A stretch of 64,000 nt of DNA from Mesorhizobium sp. WSM4904 (GTDB lineage: Bacteria; Pseudomonadota; Alphaproteobacteria; Rhizobiales; Rhizobiaceae). Both the position numbers and the translations under genes were made by a program. Positions 55,012 to 64,000 of this stretch are shown in pieces. Positions within the stretch are counted from its first letter, which is position 1. Each line of letters begins with the position of its first letter. Below the pieces are notes generated by a model. That model saw only the letters and a list, made by a program, of their open reading frames with translations. It did no database searches and had not been told where the DNA came from. The stretch lies in NCBI RefSeq assembly GCF_029674545.1, contig NZ_CP121354.1:558001-622000 (forward strand), written 5' to 3'.

Positions 55012-55938
55012 TCAGACCTGCGGCCGCGCTTCCGGTTGCGTCAGGGCCGGCGGCAGGATCTCCGGCTCGACCGGCTTCTCAGCCGCTGGAACCTTGAGGA
55101 GCATCTTCAAGAGCCTGGCGATGGTCTGGCGCATCTCCAGCCGCGAAACCACCATGTCGACCATGCCGTGCTCCATCAGATATTCGGCGCGCTGGAAGCC
55201 GTCGGGCAGCTTCTCGCGGATGGTCTGCTCGATGACACGCGGGCCGGCGAAGCCGATCAACGCGCCGGGTTCGGCAATGTGGACGTCGCCGAGCATGGCG
55301 TAGGACGCGGTGACGCCGCCCGTCGTCGGATTGGTGAGCACGACGATGTAGGGCAGACCGGCTTCCTTCAGGCGGTCGACGCCGACCGTGGTGCGCGGCA
55401 ATTGCATCAGCGAGAGGATGCCTTCCTGCATGCGGGCGCCGCCCGAGGCAGCGAACAGGATCAGCGGCCGCCTGCGCTGCAGGGCGACTTCGAAGCCGTG
55501 GACGATGGCTTCGCCGGCGGCCATGCCGAGCGAGCCGCCCATGAAAGCGAAATCCTGCACGGTGACGATGACCGGAAGCCCGTCGATGGTGCCGGCGGCA
55601 TTGAGGATAGCGTCTTCCAGGCTGGTCTTGGCCTTCGCCTCCTTCAGGCGATCGGTGTAGCGCTTCTCGTCGCGGAACTTCAGCGGGTCCTGGACGACCT
55701 TGGGGTTTTCCAGCGTCTCGTATTTGCCGTCGTCGAAGAAATATTTCAGCCGTTCCTTGGCCGAAATCTTCATGTGGTGGCCGGAAGCCGGGATGACGAA
55801 CTGGTTGGATTCGAGGTCCTTGTGGAAGATCATCTCGCCGGTCTCGGGATCCTTGATCCAGAGGTTTTCCGGCATATCGGTGCGCCGGCCGAGCATCGAA
55901 TTGATCTTCGGACGGACGTAGTTGGTGATCCAGTTCAT
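55012..55938 (-). CDS. accD: Acetyl-CoA carboxylase carboxyltransferase beta subunit without zinc cysteines
   Basis: 308 residues. The crotonase-like core is complete ([72 protein letters not shown]). The N-terminal zinc ribbon, CxxC...CxxC in E. coli, is kept in length but reads D30-PE-T33 and I49-PA-S52, so all four cysteines are gone. It transfers CO2 from biotin to acetyl-CoA together with AccA. Follows trpA by 38 bp. Confidence 0.95.
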   Translation of the reverse strand: MNWITNYVRPKINSMLGRRTDMPENLWIKDPETGEMIFHKDLESNQFVIPASGHHMKISAKERLKYFFDDGKYETLENPKVVQDPLKFRDEKRYTDRLKEAKAKTSLEDAILNAAGTIDGLPVIVTVQDFAFMGGSLGMAAGEAIVHGFEVALQRRRPLILFAASGGARMQEGILSLMQLPRTTVGVDRLKEAGLPYIVVLTNPTTGGVTASYAMLGDVHIAEPGALIGFAGPRVIEQTIREKLPDGFQRAEYLMEHGMVDMVVSRLEMRQTIARLLKMLLKVPAAEKPVEPEILPPALTQPEARPQV

Positions 55939-55976
55939 GGCTTCGGCTCCTGTCCTGGAAGATAGACTTAGGAAGA

Positions 55977-56816
55977 CTATTCGGCGGCAGCAAGGCGGGC
56001 CGAACGCACGCCCTGGGCAAGGCCGCTGACCAAAGTCGCGACGGCCTCGGCCGGATCGGCGGTCTTCTCGCCCTTGGGTCCGAGCACATTGGCGACCGCG
56101 TTGACGATCGCGGTGCCGACGACGACGCCGTCGGCCGAGGCGCCGATCACCCGGGCCTGCTCGGCGGTCTTGACGCCGAAGCCGACGCAGACCGGCAGCG
56201 CGGTATGACCCTTGATGCGCTTGACTGCCGCCGCGACCTTGGCGGTGTCGGCAAGGGCCGAGCCGGTGATCCCGGTCATCGATACGTAATAGACGAAGCC
56301 GGAGGTGTTTTCCAAAACCTTGGGCAGGCGCTTGTCGTCGGTGGTCGGCGTCGCCAGTCGGATGAAGTTGACGCCGGCCTTCAGCGCCGGGATGCAGAGC
56401 TCCTCGTCCATTTCCGGCGGCAGGTCGACGACGATCAGTCCGTCGATGCCGCTGGCCTTGGCATCGGCGAGGAAGCGATCGACGCCGTAGATGTAGATCG
56501 GGTTGTAGTAACCCATCAGCACGATCGGCGTCTCGTTGTCGCTGGTTCGGAATTCGGCCGCCATCTTCAGCGTCTTGACCAGCGTCTGGCCGCCTTTCAG
56601 CGCCCTGAGGCCCGCCGCCTGGATGGCCGGACCGTCGGCCATCGGATCGGAGAAGGGCATGCCGAGCTCGATGACGTCGGCGCCGGCGCCCGGCAGCGCC
56701 TTCATGATGGCCAAGGAGGTGCCGTAGTCCGGGTCGCCGCCCATGATGTAGGTGACCAAAGCCGGACGGCCCTCGGACTTGAGCTTCGCCATGCGGCGGT
56801 CGATGCGGGTGGTCAT
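55977..56816 (-). CDS. trpA: Tryptophan synthase alpha chain
   Basis: 279 residues. The catalytic Glu and Asp are in [16 protein letters not shown] and IVVDLPPEM; the phosphate loop is [10 protein letters not shown]. It releases indole from indole-3-glycerol phosphate and passes it through a tunnel to TrpB. It begins 2 bp after the trpB stop. Confidence 0.97.
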   Translation of the reverse strand: MTTRIDRRMAKLKSEGRPALVTYIMGGDPDYGTSLAIMKALPGAGADVIELGMPFSDPMADGPAIQAAGLRALKGGQTLVKTLKMAAEFRTSDNETPIVLMGYYNPIYIYGVDRFLADAKASGIDGLIVVDLPPEMDEELCIPALKAGVNFIRLATPTTDDKRLPKVLENTSGFVYYVSMTGITGSALADTAKVAAAVKRIKGHTALPVCVGFGVKTAEQARVIGASADGVVVGTAIVNAVANVLGPKGEKTADPAEAVATLVSGLAQGVRSARLAAAE

Positions 56817-56818
56817 CG

Positions 56819-58069
56819 TCAGATCTCCATGCCCAGCATGTTGGCCACCGTATGCACGTCCTTGTCGCCGCGGCCGGACAGGTTGACGATGACGATCTGG
56901 TCCTTGTCCATTTCCGGCACGATCTTCATGGCGTGGGCAATGGCGTGCGCCGATTCCAGGGCCGGGATGATGCCTTCGACGCGGGTCGTGAGCTGGAAGG
57001 CTTCCAGCGCCTCGTCATCGAGGATCGGCACATATTGGACGCGGCCCGAATCGCGCAGCCAGGAATGCTCGGGCCCGACGCCCGGATAATCGAGGCCGGC
57101 CGAGATCGAATGGCCGTCGAGGATCTGGCCGTCCGCATTCTGCAAGAGATAGGTGCGGTTGCCGTGCAGCACGCCGGGAGAGCCGGCGCTCATCGAGGCG
57201 CAGTGCTCGACGCCGTTCAGGCCACGCCCGCCGGCCTCGACGCCGATGATGCGAACCTCCTTGTCGTCGAGGAAGGGATGGAACAAGCCGATGGCGTTGG
57301 AGCCGCCGCCGACCGCGGCGATGATGACATCCGGCAGCCGGCCTTCCTGCTCCAGCACCTGGGCACGCGCTTCCGTGCCGATGACCGACTGGAAGTCGCG
57401 CACCAGCTCCGGATAGGGATGCGGGCCGGCGGCGGTGCCGATCAGGTAATAGGTGTCCTCGACATTGGTGACCCAATCACGAAGGGCTTCGTTCATGGCA
57501 TCCTTCAGCGTGCCGTGGCCGGCGGTGACCGGCCGCACCTCGGCGCCGAGCAGCTTCATGCGGAAGACGTTGGGGCTCTGCCGGGCGACGTCGGTGGCGC
57601 CCATGTAGACGACGCAAGGGTAGCCGAAGCGCGCCGCGACGGTTGCCGAGGCGACGCCGTGCTGGCCGGCACCGGTCTCGGCGATGATGCGCCGCTTGCC
57701 CATGCGCTTGGCGAGCAGGATCTGGCCGAGGCAGTTGTTGATCTTGTGCGAGCCGGTATGGTTCAGGTCCTCGCGCTTGAAATAGACCTTGGCGCCGCCC
57801 CCGAGGCCCCTCGCCGAGGAAACCTCACGAAGATGCCTGGTCAGGCCTTCGGCGAAGTAGAGCTTCGACGGCCGCCCGGCATAGTGGGTCGACAGGTTCT
57901 GCAGCTCGGCCTTGAACTCCGGATCGTTCTTGGCCTTGTTCCACTGCTCTTCGAGATCGAGGATCAGCGGCATCAGCGTCTCGGCGACGAAGCGCCCGCC
58001 GAAAATGCCGAACATGCCCTGCTCGTCGGGCCCGGTGCGGAAGGAATTGGGCATAGCCGGCTTGTTCAT
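56819..58069 (-). CDS. trpB: Tryptophan synthase beta chain
   Basis: 416 residues. The PLP lysine is in [13 protein letters not shown] and the PLP phosphate loop is [14 protein letters not shown]. It joins indole and serine to tryptophan. A REP-like repeat lies between trpF and this gene. Confidence 0.97.
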   Translation of the reverse strand: MNKPAMPNSFRTGPDEQGMFGIFGGRFVAETLMPLILDLEEQWNKAKNDPEFKAELQNLSTHYAGRPSKLYFAEGLTRHLREVSSARGLGGGAKVYFKREDLNHTGSHKINNCLGQILLAKRMGKRRIIAETGAGQHGVASATVAARFGYPCVVYMGATDVARQSPNVFRMKLLGAEVRPVTAGHGTLKDAMNEALRDWVTNVEDTYYLIGTAAGPHPYPELVRDFQSVIGTEARAQVLEQEGRLPDVIIAAVGGGSNAIGLFHPFLDDKEVRIIGVEAGGRGLNGVEHCASMSAGSPGVLHGNRTYLLQNADGQILDGHSISAGLDYPGVGPEHSWLRDSGRVQYVPILDDEALEAFQLTTRVEGIIPALESAHAIAHAMKIVPEMDKDQIVIVNLSGRGDKDVHTVANMLGMEI

Positions 58070-58095
58070 CGCCGATCTCCTGGCATCTTATGTTT

Positions 58096-58144
58096 GAGCA
58101 TGTCCTTATCGGAAAACCGGATTCCACTTTTCCGGGACATGCTC
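58096..58144. repeat. REP-like repeat, family B, between trpF and trpB
   Basis: Inverted ends GAGCATGTCC and GGACATGCTC (10-bp perfect arms) enclose GGAAAACCGGATTCCACTTT. It is part of the trpF-trpB mRNA and could affect its stability. Confidence 0.88.
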
Positions 58145-58155
58145 GGTTAGGTTCC

Positions 58156-58815
58156 TCAGGCGGCGCGGTCGTCGCGCGCGGCCTTGACGGCCCGGAAAAA
58201 CTGCTCGATCAGCGCCGGATCCTTGACGCCGGGAGCGCTTTCCACGCCCGACGAGATGTCTATTGCGGGCGGATTGGCCAGTCTCAGGGCATCGCCGACA
58301 TTGGCGGCGTTGAGCCCCCCGGAAAGCATGTAATCGAGCCCGGCGTCAAGGCCGGCAAGGAGGCGCCAGTCGAAAGCGACGCCGTTGCCGCCCGGCAATT
58401 GCGATCCCTTGGGCGGCTTGGCGTCGAACATGAACTGGTCGGCAATGCCGATGTAGGGCTTTATCCGGTCGAGGTCCGCCGCTTCGCTGACCGACAGCAC
58501 CTTCATCACCGGCAGGCCGTAGCGAGCCTTGAGCTCCGCCACCCGCGCCGGCGTTTCGGACCCATGCAGCTGCAGCATATCCGGCTGCATCCTGGAGACG
58601 ATCTCGTCCAGGAATTCATCATCGGCGTCGACGGTGACGGCGACCGCCTTGGCCTTGCCGCGCGCGGCTTCGCGCAGGCGCCCTGCCTCTGCCGGTTCTA
58701 CGTAACGCGGGCTTTTGGCAAAGAAGATGAAGCCGACATGGCTGGCGCCGCCGGCGAGCGCGGCAGCCATCGCGGCGTCGGTCTTCAATCCGCAGATCTT
58801 GATGTCGAGCGTCAT
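58156..58815 (-). CDS. trpF: Phosphoribosylanthranilate isomerase
   Basis: 219 residues. MTLDIKICGLKT carries the catalytic Cys, FDAKPPKG the catalytic Asp and SGGLNAANVGDAL plus DISSGVE the phosphate site. First gene of trpF-trpB-trpA-accD-folC. ATG 58815 was chosen as it directly precedes the conserved KICGLK strand; an upstream ATG at 58860 adds a Cys-rich stretch not typical for TrpF. I saw no Trp leader before it. Confidence 0.96.
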   Translation of the reverse strand: MTLDIKICGLKTDAAMAAALAGGASHVGFIFFAKSPRYVEPAEAGRLREAARGKAKAVAVTVDADDEFLDEIVSRMQPDMLQLHGSETPARVAELKARYGLPVMKVLSVSEAADLDRIKPYIGIADQFMFDAKPPKGSQLPGGNGVAFDWRLLAGLDAGLDYMLSGGLNAANVGDALRLANPPAIDISSGVESAPGVKDPALIEQFFRAVKAARDDRAA

Positions 58816-58924
58816 GGCGCGGAATTGGCACGAAAAGCCGCAAGAGTCGAGAAAAAGCATGCTGTTGCCGGATGGTCAGAAAGCGCTAACTTGAATTCAA
58901 GGCAATGCAGGCGGGAGCAAACCA

Positions 58925-59143
58925 ATGGCCGACCGGACCGTCGCCGAACTCAGGCAAAAGATCGCGCAGGCGCGCGAGGTGATCGCGCATCTGATGGAGA
59001 AGTCCGACTTCAACGGCGCCGAAGCGCACCGGGCGCTGGAATATTTCGGCAGCGACGCCTTCGACCGGAATTTCTTGCCCTGGCCGCATCAGGGGGATGA
59101 GGGGCTGAAGCCGGAGGAGTTGAACGCCGCGAATGACGATTGA
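58925..59143 (+). CDS. Small uncharacterised protein of 72 residues
   Basis: A clean ATG frame with GCGGGAGCA upstream, divergent from trpF. Predicted mainly helical (MADRTVAELRQKIAQAREVI, then HLMEKSDFNGAEAHRALEYF), acidic at the C-terminus, with no signal peptide or motif I know. Codon use is like neighbouring genes, so it is probably real. Function unknown. Confidence 0.7.
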   Translation: MADRTVAELRQKIAQAREVIAHLMEKSDFNGAEAHRALEYFGSDAFDRNFLPWPHQGDEGLKPEELNAANDD

Positions 59144-59170
59144 GCGGGTTTGCGGCGAGGCAACCGCGCC

Positions 59171-59392
59171 TTCGTCCCAGGGCGGAGCGACGCGAAAGCG
59201 GAGCGCAGACCCTGGGATCCATTCCGTTACGTCGGCCGAAGAGTGCCGCGATCGAAAATAAAACGGCCGTTCTGGGACGCCTCTCGTCAAGGCAAAACAA
59301 CTTCTGAACCGCCGCAGCGCTCACGCGTCACGGCATGGATCCTAGGGTCTACGCGCGTCGCTTCGCTCCTTGCTTCGCCCTAAGATGACGAC
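59171..59392. repeat. Palindromic intergenic element, family A, copy 4 with internal insertion
   Basis: The left outer arm TTCGTCCCAGGGCGGAGCG and right arm GCCCTAAGATGACGACG flank the element, and the inner words GGATCCATTCCGTTACG and GTCACGGCATGGATCC remain. The centre is about 35 bp longer than in copies 1-3 and lacks the GCAGAATTC core. It fills most of the 318-bp gap before the YgjP-type gene; no gene is seen. Confidence 0.8.
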
Positions 59393-59461
59393 GCTGAGGG
59401 CACGGCCAAATCTCAACGTCCCGCAGCCAGCGGTGGACGACAATGGCGCCTCGCAGACGAC

Positions 59462-60220
59462 TTACTCGAACACGATCGCCTGCAGCGCGCCGCCGTTGCG
59501 CTTCAGCCAATCCTTGCAGCGGTCGGTGTCGGGGCAGAGCTTTTCGCACAATTTCCAGAATTTCGGGCCGTGGTTCATCTCTTTCAGATGCGCCACCTCA
59601 TGCGCCACCAGGTAATTGATGACCGGCGGCGGCGCCATCATGATGCGCCACGAGAAGGAGAGATTGCCCTCCGAGGTGCATGACCCCCAGCGGCTGGAGG
59701 TATCCTTGTAACGGATCGCCTTGGCGCGCTTGCCGATCGCTTCGGTGTGCTTGACCACCAGCTTCTCGATCTCGCGCTTGGCCTCGCGTTTCAGATAATC
59801 GGCGATGCGGCGCGGCAGGTGGATGCGCTCGCCATGCACGATCAGCAGCGGGCCGCGATCGTCGCGAGCGATGGTGACGGTGCCGCGCTTTGCCGGCTCA
59901 TGGACGATGCGGTGCGGCACGCCCCGGATCGGGATCTTGATGCCTGGCCGCACCTGCGGACGCATCGGCACCTTGGCCAGGCGCTGCTCCAGCCAGTCCT
60001 GATGACGGTCGAGGAATTTCTCGACCTCGCCGCGCCGCAGGCCGGGCGGCACGGTGATGCGCAGGCCCTGGCCGCCGGAATCGATGCGCAGCGTCAGCCG
60101 CCGGGCCCTGGCGCTCTCGACGATCTTGAGCGGCAGCGTGCGGCCGGCGACGCAATGCTCGCGCTCTACGACGGGCGCGGGCTTGGGCTTGGTCAGATTG
60201 CGAAAGAAGCCGAGGGACAT
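59462..60220 (-). CDS. YgjP-type zinc metallopeptidase (M48-like, DUF45)
   Basis: 252 residues. The zinc motif is HEVAHLKEMNHGPKFW (HExxH with downstream His), preceded by SRWGSCTSEGNLSFSWRIMM, which is the family signature (RWGSC). Cytoplasmic, no signal peptide. Cellular substrates are not known; YgjP homologues are sometimes annotated as UTP pyrophosphatases. Confidence 0.88.
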   Translation of the reverse strand: MSLGFFRNLTKPKPAPVVEREHCVAGRTLPLKIVESARARRLTLRIDSGGQGLRITVPPGLRRGEVEKFLDRHQDWLEQRLAKVPMRPQVRPGIKIPIRGVPHRIVHEPAKRGTVTIARDDRGPLLIVHGERIHLPRRIADYLKREAKREIEKLVVKHTEAIGKRAKAIRYKDTSSRWGSCTSEGNLSFSWRIMMAPPPVINYLVAHEVAHLKEMNHGPKFWKLCEKLCPDTDRCKDWLKRNGGALQAIVFE

Positions 60221-60275
60221 GGCTGGACGATACGCGATTCGAGGAAAACGGCCAGTGGAGTGAAGCTACATGGAG

Positions 60276-60311
60276 AACAAAAAAGAAACGGCGCCGCTCG
60301 CGCGACGCCGT
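60276..60311 (-). terminator. Intrinsic terminator after the DUF2852 gene
   Basis: On the minus strand ACGGCGTCGCGCGAGCGGCG closes into a hairpin with ACGGCG/CGCCGT arms and is followed by TTTCTTTTTTG. It lies about 30 bp after the DUF2852 stop. Confidence 0.8.
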
Positions 60312-60340
60312 ATTATCACGCCGAAACCTGTCGCGCGGCC

Positions 60341-60823
60341 TCAGTCGTCGAGCAGATTCGTGCCTTCGCCGCGCTTCGGCCCTGTCGCTCCGGTCGAGTC
60401 GCCAGTGGCGGTCGGTGCGGTCGGCTTGTTGCGCTGAGCCATGAAGCGGTCGAACTCTTCCTGGTCCTTGGCGCGGCGCAGCTCGCGGGCATACTCGTCG
60501 AACTCGGTCAGCATTTCGTCGAGCTTGCGGCGCTCCTCGGCGAGGCGCTCGAGCTCCTTCTCGCGCCAGTCGTCGAAGGCGACGTTGCCGGTGCGGGACG
60601 AACCGTGGCCCCAGCGGGCGGCCTTGTCGGAGCCGCGGCGGCAGCCGGCGAAGATACCGTCGGTGGCGCGGTTGACGTCACGCTTGAAGCCATCGAGCCG
60701 GTCGCCCCAGATGATGTAGGCGAGCATGGCGAAGCCGAGCGGCCAGAACACCATGAAGCCGATCACCATCAGCGCGATGGTCGCCGGCGTCCAGGCCGGA
60801 CGGATCAATGCGGTTGTGTTCAT
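60341..60823 (-). CDS. DUF2852 small membrane protein
   Basis: 160 residues. A hydrophobic segment (about 14-40, TIALMVIGFMVFWPLGFAML) precedes AYIIWGDRL, the DUF2852 hallmark. A charged predicted coiled coil (about 95-130, EKELERLAEERRKLDEMLTE) and a Thr/Gly-rich tail follow. Function unknown; found in many Rhizobiales. Confidence 0.82.
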   Translation of the reverse strand: MNTTALIRPAWTPATIALMVIGFMVFWPLGFAMLAYIIWGDRLDGFKRDVNRATDGIFAGCRRGSDKAARWGHGSSRTGNVAFDDWREKELERLAEERRKLDEMLTEFDEYARELRRAKDQEEFDRFMAQRNKPTAPTATGDSTGATGPKRGEGTNLLDD

Positions 60824-60937
60824 TCTCCCAATCCTTCCGTTGGAGACAGCCAAACCGGCTGTGTGGAATCGAAATGGGAAGGCGAAATCGGCGATTCAAG
60901 GCAAGTCCGCCCAAAACCGGCGAAGCGGTTGAAATGA

Positions 60938-62080
60938 TTATCGCCTTTTGAGTTTTTCGAGGAAAAGCACCACCATTCCGGCAACCAGGCCCCAAAACGC
61001 GGCGCCGACACCGAACAGCGTCAGCCCCGAGGCGGTCACCGCGAAGGTGACGGTGGCCGGCATGCGCTCGCCCGTGTCATGGAGAGCGATCGACAGCGCG
61101 TTGGCCAAAGGTGCCATCAGCGCCAGTCCGGCGACCAGCACGATCAGGCTCTGCGGCAGGACGGCGAAGATCGCCACCAGCGAAGCGCCGAAAATGGCAA
61201 AGACCAGGTAGGCGAGCGCATAGAACGGCCCGGTCTTCCAACGCTCGGCGGGGTCCGGATGGACGTCCGGGCCGGTGCAGATCGCGGCCGAGATGGCCGC
61301 CAGATTGGTGGTCGAGGCGCCGAACGGCGCCGAGAGCAGCGAAAACAGCCCGGTGACGCCGATCAGCGGGCCGGGCTCCGGGTGGTAGCCGGCGGCTTTC
61401 AGGACGGCGAGGCCGGACAGGTTTTGCGAGGCCATGGTGACGAGGTAGAGCGGCAAGGCCAGCCCAACGATAGCCGAGGCGGTGAACTGCGGCACAACCA
61501 GTGTCAGTGTCGACAGTTCAGGCGCCGGCAGGCCGCCGACGCGGCCGGTGAGGAAGGCGGCGAGGCCGCCGCCGATCAGCACCACCAGCACAGACAATGC
61601 CGGATTGAACAGCCGGATGACGAAGAAGGCGGCGATCAGCGGCAAGATCAGCCACGGATCGGCGGGGATGGCCTTCACCGCATTGACGGCGAAGCCGACC
61701 AGGATGCCGGCGAGCATGCCGGAAGCCACCGAGGCCGGAATCATCGCGATCAGCCGGGTCAGCGGCTTGAACAGGCCGGTGGCAATCAGAAGGATGCCGG
61801 TGACGATGAAGGCACCGACGGCTTCCGGCATGGTGAAGCCGCTGGAGGCGGCAATCAGCGCCAGTCCCGGCGTCGACCAGGCGGTGATGACCGGCATCTT
61901 GGTGCGCCAGGACAGCCACAGGCATTCGATCGCCATGGCCAGGCAGATCGCCGTCACGCCGCTCGCGGTCTCGATCTGCGTGGCGCCGACCGCCTTGGCC
62001 GCGGCGATGACGATGGCTAAAGTGCCGCCAAAGCCGACGATCGCCGCGACGAAGGCGGATATGGGGATGGAAATGCGCAT
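60938..62080 (-). CDS. benE: BenE-family benzoate/proton symporter
   Basis: 380 residues with about 11 to 12 hydrophobic segments. The family blocks are ISAFVAAIVGFGGTLAIVIA at the start, WSTPGLALIAASSG and FGASTTNLAAISAAICTGPD. BenE proteins import benzoate or related acids. No benzoate genes lie nearby, so the substrate is not certain. It is 3 bp downstream of the hydrolase gene at 62084. Confidence 0.88.
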   Translation of the reverse strand: MRISIPISAFVAAIVGFGGTLAIVIAAAKAVGATQIETASGVTAICLAMAIECLWLSWRTKMPVITAWSTPGLALIAASSGFTMPEAVGAFIVTGILLIATGLFKPLTRLIAMIPASVASGMLAGILVGFAVNAVKAIPADPWLILPLIAAFFVIRLFNPALSVLVVLIGGGLAAFLTGRVGGLPAPELSTLTLVVPQFTASAIVGLALPLYLVTMASQNLSGLAVLKAAGYHPEPGPLIGVTGLFSLLSAPFGASTTNLAAISAAICTGPDVHPDPAERWKTGPFYALAYLVFAIFGASLVAIFAVLPQSLIVLVAGLALMAPLANALSIALHDTGERMPATVTFAVTASGLTLFGVGAAFWGLVAGMVVLFLEKLKRR

Positions 62081-62083
62081 GGT

Positions 62084-62854
62084 TCAAGCGACCCGCTTGA
62101 CCATGTCGCCGACGGCGCGGAGCAGCATGTCGAGATCCTCGGGGCGGGACAGACGATGATCGCCGTCGGGAATCAGCGACAGCGTGACGTCGTCGGCCGG
62201 CAAAAGCGCGGCGAGCTTCAGCGCATGGCCGGACGGCACGTCGGGATCGGCCAGGCCCTGCAGGATGTGTACCGGGCAGTGGGTGTCGATCGGCCCGGCC
62301 ATCACCCGGTTCGCCCGGCCGTCCTCGATCAGCGCGCGCGTGTAGATATAGGGCTCGTCCGAATAGTCGGACGGTTCGGCGAAAAATCCCTTTTTCGAAA
62401 GATCGCGCTTCTGCGCCTTGGTCAGCACCGGTTCGATCAGCTCGATCGTGAAGTCCGGCGCCGGCGCAAGCAGCACGAGGCCGGCCACGCGATCCTCGCC
62501 CGCCTTGCGCAGTTCCTGAACCATGCGCAACGCTATCCACGCCCCCATCGAGGAGCCGACCAGGATCTGCTTGCCCTTGCTGAAGCGGCGGAAGACGGCA
62601 AGGCTCTCGGCCAGCCATTGCGAGATCGTGCCGTCGGCGAAATCGCCGCCGGATTCGCCGTGGCCGGAATAGTCGTGGCGCAGATAGGCGCGGCCTTCGC
62701 GGGCCGTCCAGGCCGACAGCGCCTCGGCCTTGGTGCCCAGCATGTCGGACTTGTAGCCGCCCAGCCAGACGATGCCCGGTGCCGAGCCCGGCACCTGCCT
62801 GACGGCGATCTCTGCCCCGTCCACGTCGATGAAAACTGGTGCGCTGGCGTTCAT
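62084..62854 (-). CDS. Alpha/beta-hydrolase
   Basis: 256 residues. The nucleophile elbow is LVGSSMGAWIAL (Ser of GSSMG), preceded by YLRHDYSGHGESGGDF, and late DGDHRLSRPEDL has the catalytic His; the Asp is probably in LQGLADPDVP. It looks like the BAAT/thioesterase-like group of carboxylesterases. It leads directly into benE, so it may act on an aromatic ester, which is only a guess. Confidence 0.87.
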   Translation of the reverse strand: MNASAPVFIDVDGAEIAVRQVPGSAPGIVWLGGYKSDMLGTKAEALSAWTAREGRAYLRHDYSGHGESGGDFADGTISQWLAESLAVFRRFSKGKQILVGSSMGAWIALRMVQELRKAGEDRVAGLVLLAPAPDFTIELIEPVLTKAQKRDLSKKGFFAEPSDYSDEPYIYTRALIEDGRANRVMAGPIDTHCPVHILQGLADPDVPSGHALKLAALLPADDVTLSLIPDGDHRLSRPEDLDMLLRAVGDMVKRVA

Positions 62855-63082
62855 GACATCATCCTTCCCGGGCGGTCTTTTGGCACAACCGGCGGTTCAT
62901 GGAAAAGTGCTCGTGACGTTTCTTTGCTTGGTGCAGACGATGGCGGCTTCCAGGGGCAAGCTTTGAGGTGATTTCCTGGTGAGGCTGTGCTATTGACTCC
63001 GGCCGCGCGCTCACCACATAGGCGCGTCCAAGGACTTGAATCCAAAGAAACCCTGAACGAAACGGCCGAGGAGACCACGACC

Positions 63083-63619
63083 ATTCGCAGACCTTTCAAA
63101 GCAGCGGCCCCCACCAAGGACGGTCCGCGCTCCAACCGAGACATCCGGGTTCCCCGGGTCCAGCTCATCGACGCCGAAGGCCAGAACCGTGGCGAAGTTT
63201 CGATCAACGACGCATTGCTGCTCGCCGAAGAGGCTGGGCTCGATCTCGTCGAGATATCGCCCAACGCGCAGCCGCCCGTCGTAAAGATTCTCGATCTCGG
63301 CAAGCTGAAATACGCCAACCAGAAGAAGGCGGCCGAAGCGCGCAAGAACCAGAAGGTCATCGAGATCAAAGAGATCAAGATGCGCCCGAACATCGACAGC
63401 CATGACTACGAGACCAAGATGAAGGCCGTGCGGCGCTTCTTCGAGGAAGGCGACAAGGTCAAGCTGACGCTGCGCTTCCGCGGCCGCGAGATGGCGCATA
63501 TGGAGCTCGGCATGCAGCTCCTGAACAAGGTGCGCGAGGAAGTGGCGCCGATCGCCAAAGTCGAGGCCGAGCCGAAGCTCGAAGGCCGCCAGATGATGAT
63601 GGTGCTGGCGCCCCGCTGA
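63083..63619 (+). CDS. infC: Translation initiation factor IF-3 with a probable ATT start codon
   Basis: 178 residues. The protein reads (M)[20 protein letters not shown] then [19 protein letters not shown], which matches the IF-3 N-domain, and [20 protein letters not shown] in the C-domain. There is no ATG, GTG or TTG in frame near the start of conserved sequence; ATT at 63083 stands 9 bases after GAGGAG. IF-3 rejects such codons on other mRNAs, and in E. coli infC starts with AUU to control itself. A TTG at 62987 would add 32 unconserved residues. Confidence 0.93.
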   Translation: MRRPFKAAAPTKDGPRSNRDIRVPRVQLIDAEGQNRGEVSINDALLLAEEAGLDLVEISPNAQPPVVKILDLGKLKYANQKKAAEARKNQKVIEIKEIKMRPNIDSHDYETKMKAVRRFFEEGDKVKLTLRFRGREMAHMELGMQLLNKVREEVAPIAKVEAEPKLEGRQMMMVLAPR

Positions 63620-63702
63620 CAGGGCGCCTTCCTTTCGTCCAGGAACCATTCCGGCGCGGCCGCTGCAATCCGTCGCGCCGATCACGGTTTCGAGAAAGAG
63701 AG

Positions 63703-63732
63703 TTGACCGGCCGGCGCGGCTTCGTGCTCTAA
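63703..63732 (+). promoter_or_regulatory. Possible promoter downstream of infC
   Basis: TTGACC (63703-63708), 18 bases and CTCTAA (63727-63732) resemble a housekeeping promoter about 97 bp before the ATG at 63829. Weak at the -10. Confidence 0.4.
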
Positions 63733-63828
63733 AATCCGCCCGAATTGCCGCGCACGGCGACCCGACGATCGGCGGGGCGCCTGTTTTCTATCCGATCGCC
63801 GGCAAAGAAAGCGACGATCGGATTGGCC

Positions 63829-64000
63829 ATGGTCGATGAAACGAAGGTCCCGCCCGACAACCAGATAGAGGGGTTGGGCGGCTATCAATATATGCGCCGC
63901 GTCGTGCTGGCCGTGCTCATCGTGGTGCTGTTTGCGGCACTCTTGTTCGGCCAGTCGACGTTCCCTCCCGACACGCCGATGCACGAGTCGATCGAGATGT
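63829..64000 (+). CDS. N-terminal part of a membrane protein, cut by window edge
   Basis: 57 residues are visible. MVDETKVPPDNQIEGLGGYQ and YMRRVVLAVLIVVLFAALLF show a short polar start and one membrane helix followed by a periplasmic loop. I think it may be an isoprenylcysteine carboxyl-methyltransferase-like protein as seen after infC in some rhizobia, but the visible part does not prove it. Confidence 0.55.
   Translation, partial: MVDETKVPPDNQIEGLGGYQYMRRVVLAVLIVVLFAALLFGQSTFPPDTPMHESIEM

Noticed and set aside
58816..58924. Tryptophan leader peptide before trpF
   Set aside because: No frame with tandem Trp codons. In rhizobia attenuation is known for trpE, not for this operon.

Overview
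This window is chromosomal DNA of a Rhizobiales bacterium, most likely Mesorhizobium or a close relative. The evidence is uniformly high GC, rhizobial gene neighbourhoods (hisB-hisH-hisA-hisF-hisE, chvI-chvG-hprK-manX-npr-ahcY-divL, trpF-trpB-trpA-accD-folC), an ATP-type pckA and many short palindromic intergenic repeats. I see no rRNA, tRNA, CRISPR array, transposase or prophage.

Left part, 1 to 18.8 kb, is a catabolic region centred on inositol. It holds iolD (cut by the window edge), an iolC-DUF2090 fusion, an RpiR-type regulator (probable IolR), a divergent Gfo/Idh/MocA dehydrogenase, and an operon ibpA-iatP-iatA-idhA for inositol uptake and first oxidation. Sites resembling GGAA-N6-TTCC lie before iolC and ibpA. 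Next to it a LacI regulator faces a four-gene operon (desaturase-type oxygenase, Rieske ferredoxin, ferredoxin reductase, PanB-like protein) that resembles the rhizopine genes mocDEF. Between these groups lie a WYL regulator with a LysE exporter, an SDR enzyme, and a DAHP synthase (aroG). Upstream of aroG is an unannotated regulatory unit: a rhizobial-type promoter, a leaderless 25-codon peptide with the run Phe-Trp-Tyr-Phe-Tyr-Tyr, and a terminator/antiterminator pair.

Middle part, 18.8 to 44 kb, is mostly housekeeping. It has a DUF1402 protein, hslV and hslU split by a GNAT and a DUF2585 gene, the histidine operon with three inserted small or unusual genes, coaA, a PAP2-type membrane protein, alkB, arfB and pckA. 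The ChvG/ChvI two-component system follows with a short HprK, a mannose-type EIIA and HPr (regulatory PTS), then ahcY, DivL (a kinase-like protein with Tyr at the phospho-acceptor position) and a TsaE-AmgK fusion followed by murU.

Right part, 44 to 64 kb, holds addB-addA for recombination, trxA, a cupin, a TSUP transporter, a VOC protein, the trp-acc-fol operon, a YgjP-type metallopeptidase, a DUF2852 protein, BenE, an alpha/beta hydrolase and infC, which appears to start with ATT. The start of a membrane protein runs off the right end.

Four families of small palindromic repeats fill most of the longer gaps. One, about 185 bp long, occurs at four places. A REP-like unit of about 45 bp occurs at seven places, once as three tandem copies. 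Several ends touch or supply start and stop codons of genes.
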